Below are positions 3,986 through 6,027 of a DNA stretch of 6,027 bases, one piece after another. Positions within the stretch are counted from its first letter, which is position 1, and every line of letters starts with the position of its first letter. Below the pieces are notes generated by a model. The model ran no database searches. It saw nothing but the letters and a program-made list of their open reading frames with translations, and was not told the DNA's origin. The stretch spans positions 1 through 6,027 of the forward strand of contig JAAYAV010000444.1 of assembly GCA_012719195.1 (NCBI GenBank), read 5' to 3'. The DNA comes from Anaerolineae bacterium. Its GTDB lineage: Bacteria; Chloroflexota; Anaerolineae; DRVO01. The translations under genes were made by a program, and so were the position numbers.

Positions 3986-6027
3986 ATGACAACGCGGAAG
4001 GGTGCCGGGCCCGTGCTCATGATTGGCAACGCCCACATCGATCCGGTCTGGCTGTGGACGCGCTCGGAAGGACGCACCGTCACTCTCAACACCTTCCGCA
4101 CTGTGGTGGCGCTTCTGGATGAGTACCCGGAAATGCGGTTCACATCCGCGCAAGCGCAGCTGTACGCCTGGGTGGAGGAAGACGACCCCGACCTCTTCGA
4201 GCGCATCAAGGAGTTGGTGGCCTCCGGCCGGTGGGAGATCGCGGGCGGCATGTGGGTACAGCCCGACTGCAATCTGCCCGGCGGGGAGGGGTTCGCCCGC
4301 CAATTGCTCTACGGCCAGCGCTACTTCCAGTCGCGCTTCGGCCAGGTGGCCTCAATCGGCTACAACGTGGACAGCTTCGGGCACGCCGGCACTCTGCCGC
4401 AGTTGCTCCGGGGCGCCGGCATTGACTGCTACGTGTTCTTCCGGCCTGATCCGCGCCAGGAAGTGGCCTTGGACGAGGACCTCTTCTGGTGGCAGGCTCC
4501 CAACGGCTCCCGGGTGCTGGCCTGCCGCCCGCCCAATCACTACTGCACTTGGGCGGGTGAGATCGAGAGCTGGATAGTGTCGGCCGTGGTCCACGCTCCC
4601 GAACGTGCCGGCGGCGTGCTTTGCTTCTACGGCGTGGGCGACCATGGCGGGGGTCCGACGCGGGATAACCTAGGCTCGATCCGTCTGGTCGCCGCCCGCG
4701 CTGATCTGCCGGAGATCCGGCACGGAACGGTGCGGGAGTTCTTCGACCGCGCTGCTCAGACGCGCGTGGACCTGGGGGCGCGGCGCAATGACCTGCAGCA
4801 CCACGCTCCCGGCTGCTACTCGGCGCACTCCGACATCAAGCGCTGGAACCGACGCGCGGAGCACAAGCTGGTGGCGGCGGAGAAGGCGACAGCGGTGGCT
4901 GGGGTGCTGTCCGGCGGTCCCACGGCAGGGACGATGGCCTTCGAGGAAGCCTGGCGCTTGGTGCTATTCAACCAGTTCCACGACATCCTGGCGGGCTCCT
5001 CCATCGTCGAGGCTTACGACGACGCCCGCGAGGACCACGCTGAGGTGGATCGCTTGGCCGAGGGAGTGTCGCAGGCTGCCCTCCGTAGGTTGGCCTCCAT
5101 CACTGACTGCTCCGGCCCCGGCAAGCCCGTCATCCTCTTCAATCCCAGTTCCTGGGATCGTCGCGAGCTTGTGTTGCTACCCGCTGAGGGCGACGCCGCT
5201 GCGGTCGCTGGGGAGCCGGTGTCCACGCAGCGAGCGGCCAATGGCGACCTCCTAGTGGACGTCGGTCTTCCCGCCCTCGGTTCTGTGTGCCTTCACCTGA
5301 GCGATGCACCGGTGACCAACCCTCCCAGCAGCCGACCAACGGTGGGCGACGGCGTGCTGGAGAACGAGTTCTGGCGCCTGGAGGTGGACGCACGTACCGG
5401 GGACTGGGTGTCGCTGCGGGACAAGGAGGCCGGCGTTGAGCTGCTGTCCGAGCCGGCGAACGCCCTCGTAGTCATGGACGATCCCAGCGACACGTGGAGC
5501 CACGGCATCAGCGGCTATCACGTGGCCGTGGGCCGGTTCGCCGACGCCACGGTGGAGTCGCTCGAGGCGGGGCCGCTGCGGGCCTCGCTGCGCATCCGGC
5601 GGCGACATGGGCGCTCCAGTGTGGAGGAGACGGTCTCGTTGGCAGCAGGCGACCGTGCCATCGCGGTGACTTCGCGGATCGACTGGCATGACACCAGGAA
5701 AGCGCTGAAGCTCTCGTTTCCAGTGGCCCTCGACTACCCCGTGTGCACATACGAGGCCCCTTACGGGGTGACGGCGCGTGTGCCGAACGGACACGAGGAA
5801 CCGGGCCAGACATGGGTGGACGCCACCGGAGTGGCCCACGATGCTGACGGTCGGCCGGTCCCCTATGGCCTGGCCCTGGTGAATGACAGCAAGTATGCGT
5901 ACGACATTAAGGGAAGGGCCCCTGCCCGCGGTCGCGAACGGGCCGACGTGGAGATGCGCTTGACCATCCTGCGCTCGCCACCGTACGCGTTCCATGACCC
6001 ACGGCCCTACGACCCGCGCGAGAGCTA
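3986..6027 (+). CDS. GH38 family alpha-mannosidase, C-terminus beyond right edge
   Basis: The reading frame is open for 680 codons to the window edge. Family members are usually 800-1,050 residues, so perhaps 120-350 are missing. GH38 enzymes are zinc-dependent retaining alpha-mannosidases acting on mannosides and N-glycan-type oligosaccharides. The catalytic domain begins with MIGNAHIDPVWLW (12-24); His17 and Asp19 are expected metal ligands. NVDSFGHAGTLPQLL (127-141) carries Asp129 as the expected nucleophile and metal ligand. YGVGDHGGGPT (215-225) is a typical element of the bacterial branch. The middle domain has HHAPGCYSAHSDIKRWNRRAEHKL (272-295), and FNQFHDILAGSSI (328-340) provides the fourth metal ligand, His332. 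A linker with VILFNPSSW (382-390) leads to the C-terminal beta-domain, from about VLENEFWRLEVD (457 on). All four catalytic metal ligands are present, so it should be active. No signal peptide is seen, suggesting cytoplasmic breakdown of imported mannosides. The ATG at 3986 follows a GGGGGAG purine run. I found no convincing promoter for it in the 70-base gap. Confidence 0.93.
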   Translation, partial: MTTRKGAGPVLMIGNAHIDPVWLWTRSEGRTVTLNTFRTVVALLDEYPEMRFTSAQAQLYAWVEEDDPDLFERIKELVASGRWEIAGGMWVQPDCNLPGGEGFARQLLYGQRYFQSRFGQVASIGYNVDSFGHAGTLPQLLRGAGIDCYVFFRPDPRQEVALDEDLFWWQAPNGSRVLACRPPNHYCTWAGEIESWIVSAVVHAPERAGGVLCFYGVGDHGGGPTRDNLGSIRLVAARADLPEIRHGTVREFFDRAAQTRVDLGARRNDLQHHAPGCYSAHSDIKRWNRRAEHKLVAAEKATAVAGVLSGGPTAGTMAFEEAWRLVLFNQFHDILAGSSIVEAYDDAREDHAEVDRLAEGVSQAALRRLASITDCSGPGKPVILFNPSSWDRRELVLLPAEGDAAAVAGEPVSTQRAANGDLLVDVGLPALGSVCLHLSDAPVTNPPSSRPTVGDGVLENEFWRLEVDARTGDWVSLRDKEAGVELLSEPANALVVMDDPSDTWSHGISGYHVAVGRFADATVESLEAGPLRASLRIRRRHGRSSVEETVSLAAGDRAIAVTSRIDWHDTRKALKLSFPVALDYPVCTYEAPYGVTARVPNGHEEPGQTWVDATGVAHDADGRPVPYGLALVNDSKYAYDIKGRAPARGRERADVEMRLTILRSPPYAFHDPRPYDPRES

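Noticed and set aside
5252..5995. Long antisense open frame of 247 codons within the mannosidase gene.
   Set aside because: The plus strand encodes a clear GH38 protein here. In GC-rich DNA the antisense frame stays open by codon bias, and its product resembles no family.
1..6027. tRNA, rRNA, riboswitch, CRISPR array, insertion sequence, prophage or defence island.
   Set aside because: I found no repeats with regular spacers, terminal inverted repeats, transposase or phage genes, or cloverleaf-like sequences; coding genes occupy nearly all the DNA.

Overview
The window is GC-rich bacterial chromosome, roughly two thirds G+C by eye, with dense coding and short intergenic gaps. It holds six protein-coding genes. 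Two of them run off the window edges: a YfhO/GT-C-like membrane protein at the left and a GH38 alpha-mannosidase at the right. I see no RNA gene, insertion sequence, CRISPR array, phage gene or attachment site, and no stretch over about 175 bases lacks a gene. The mix (YfhO-like protein, DUF4416, GH38, variant cyclase, stand-alone FIST) suggests an environmental bacterium from a group such as Chloroflexota, Armatimonadota or Planctomycetota. That placement is an impression from gene content only and is weakly supported.

Layout. Positions 1-524 (minus) hold the N-terminal 174 residues of a polytopic membrane protein with a GTG start. Positions 612-1253 (minus) encode a cyclase/kynurenine-formamidase-fold protein in which most of the usual metal ligands are substituted. 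A 175-base divergent region carries a good sigma70-type promoter to the right and a weaker one to the left. Positions 1429-2652 (plus) encode a stand-alone FIST sensory-domain protein. It converges on a minus-strand operon, radC (3915 to 3205) then a DUF4416 gene (3186 to 2662). A strong hairpin lies exactly at the convergent junction. After a 70-base divergent gap, positions 3986-6027 (plus) encode a cytoplasmic GH38 alpha-mannosidase whose C-terminus is outside the window.

How the genes work together. Only radC and DUF4416 form a convincing transcription unit: they are 18 bases apart and share one well-formed promoter. The cyclase and YfhO-like genes could be co-transcribed (87-base gap), but nothing links their functions. 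The GH38 enzyme and the YfhO-like protein both suggest glycan metabolism, but they sit about 3.5 kb apart on opposite strands. I do not see a clear new multi-gene system. The points most worth a second look are the altered metal site of the cyclase, the stand-alone FIST protein divergent from it, the radC-DUF4416 pairing, and the junction hairpin.
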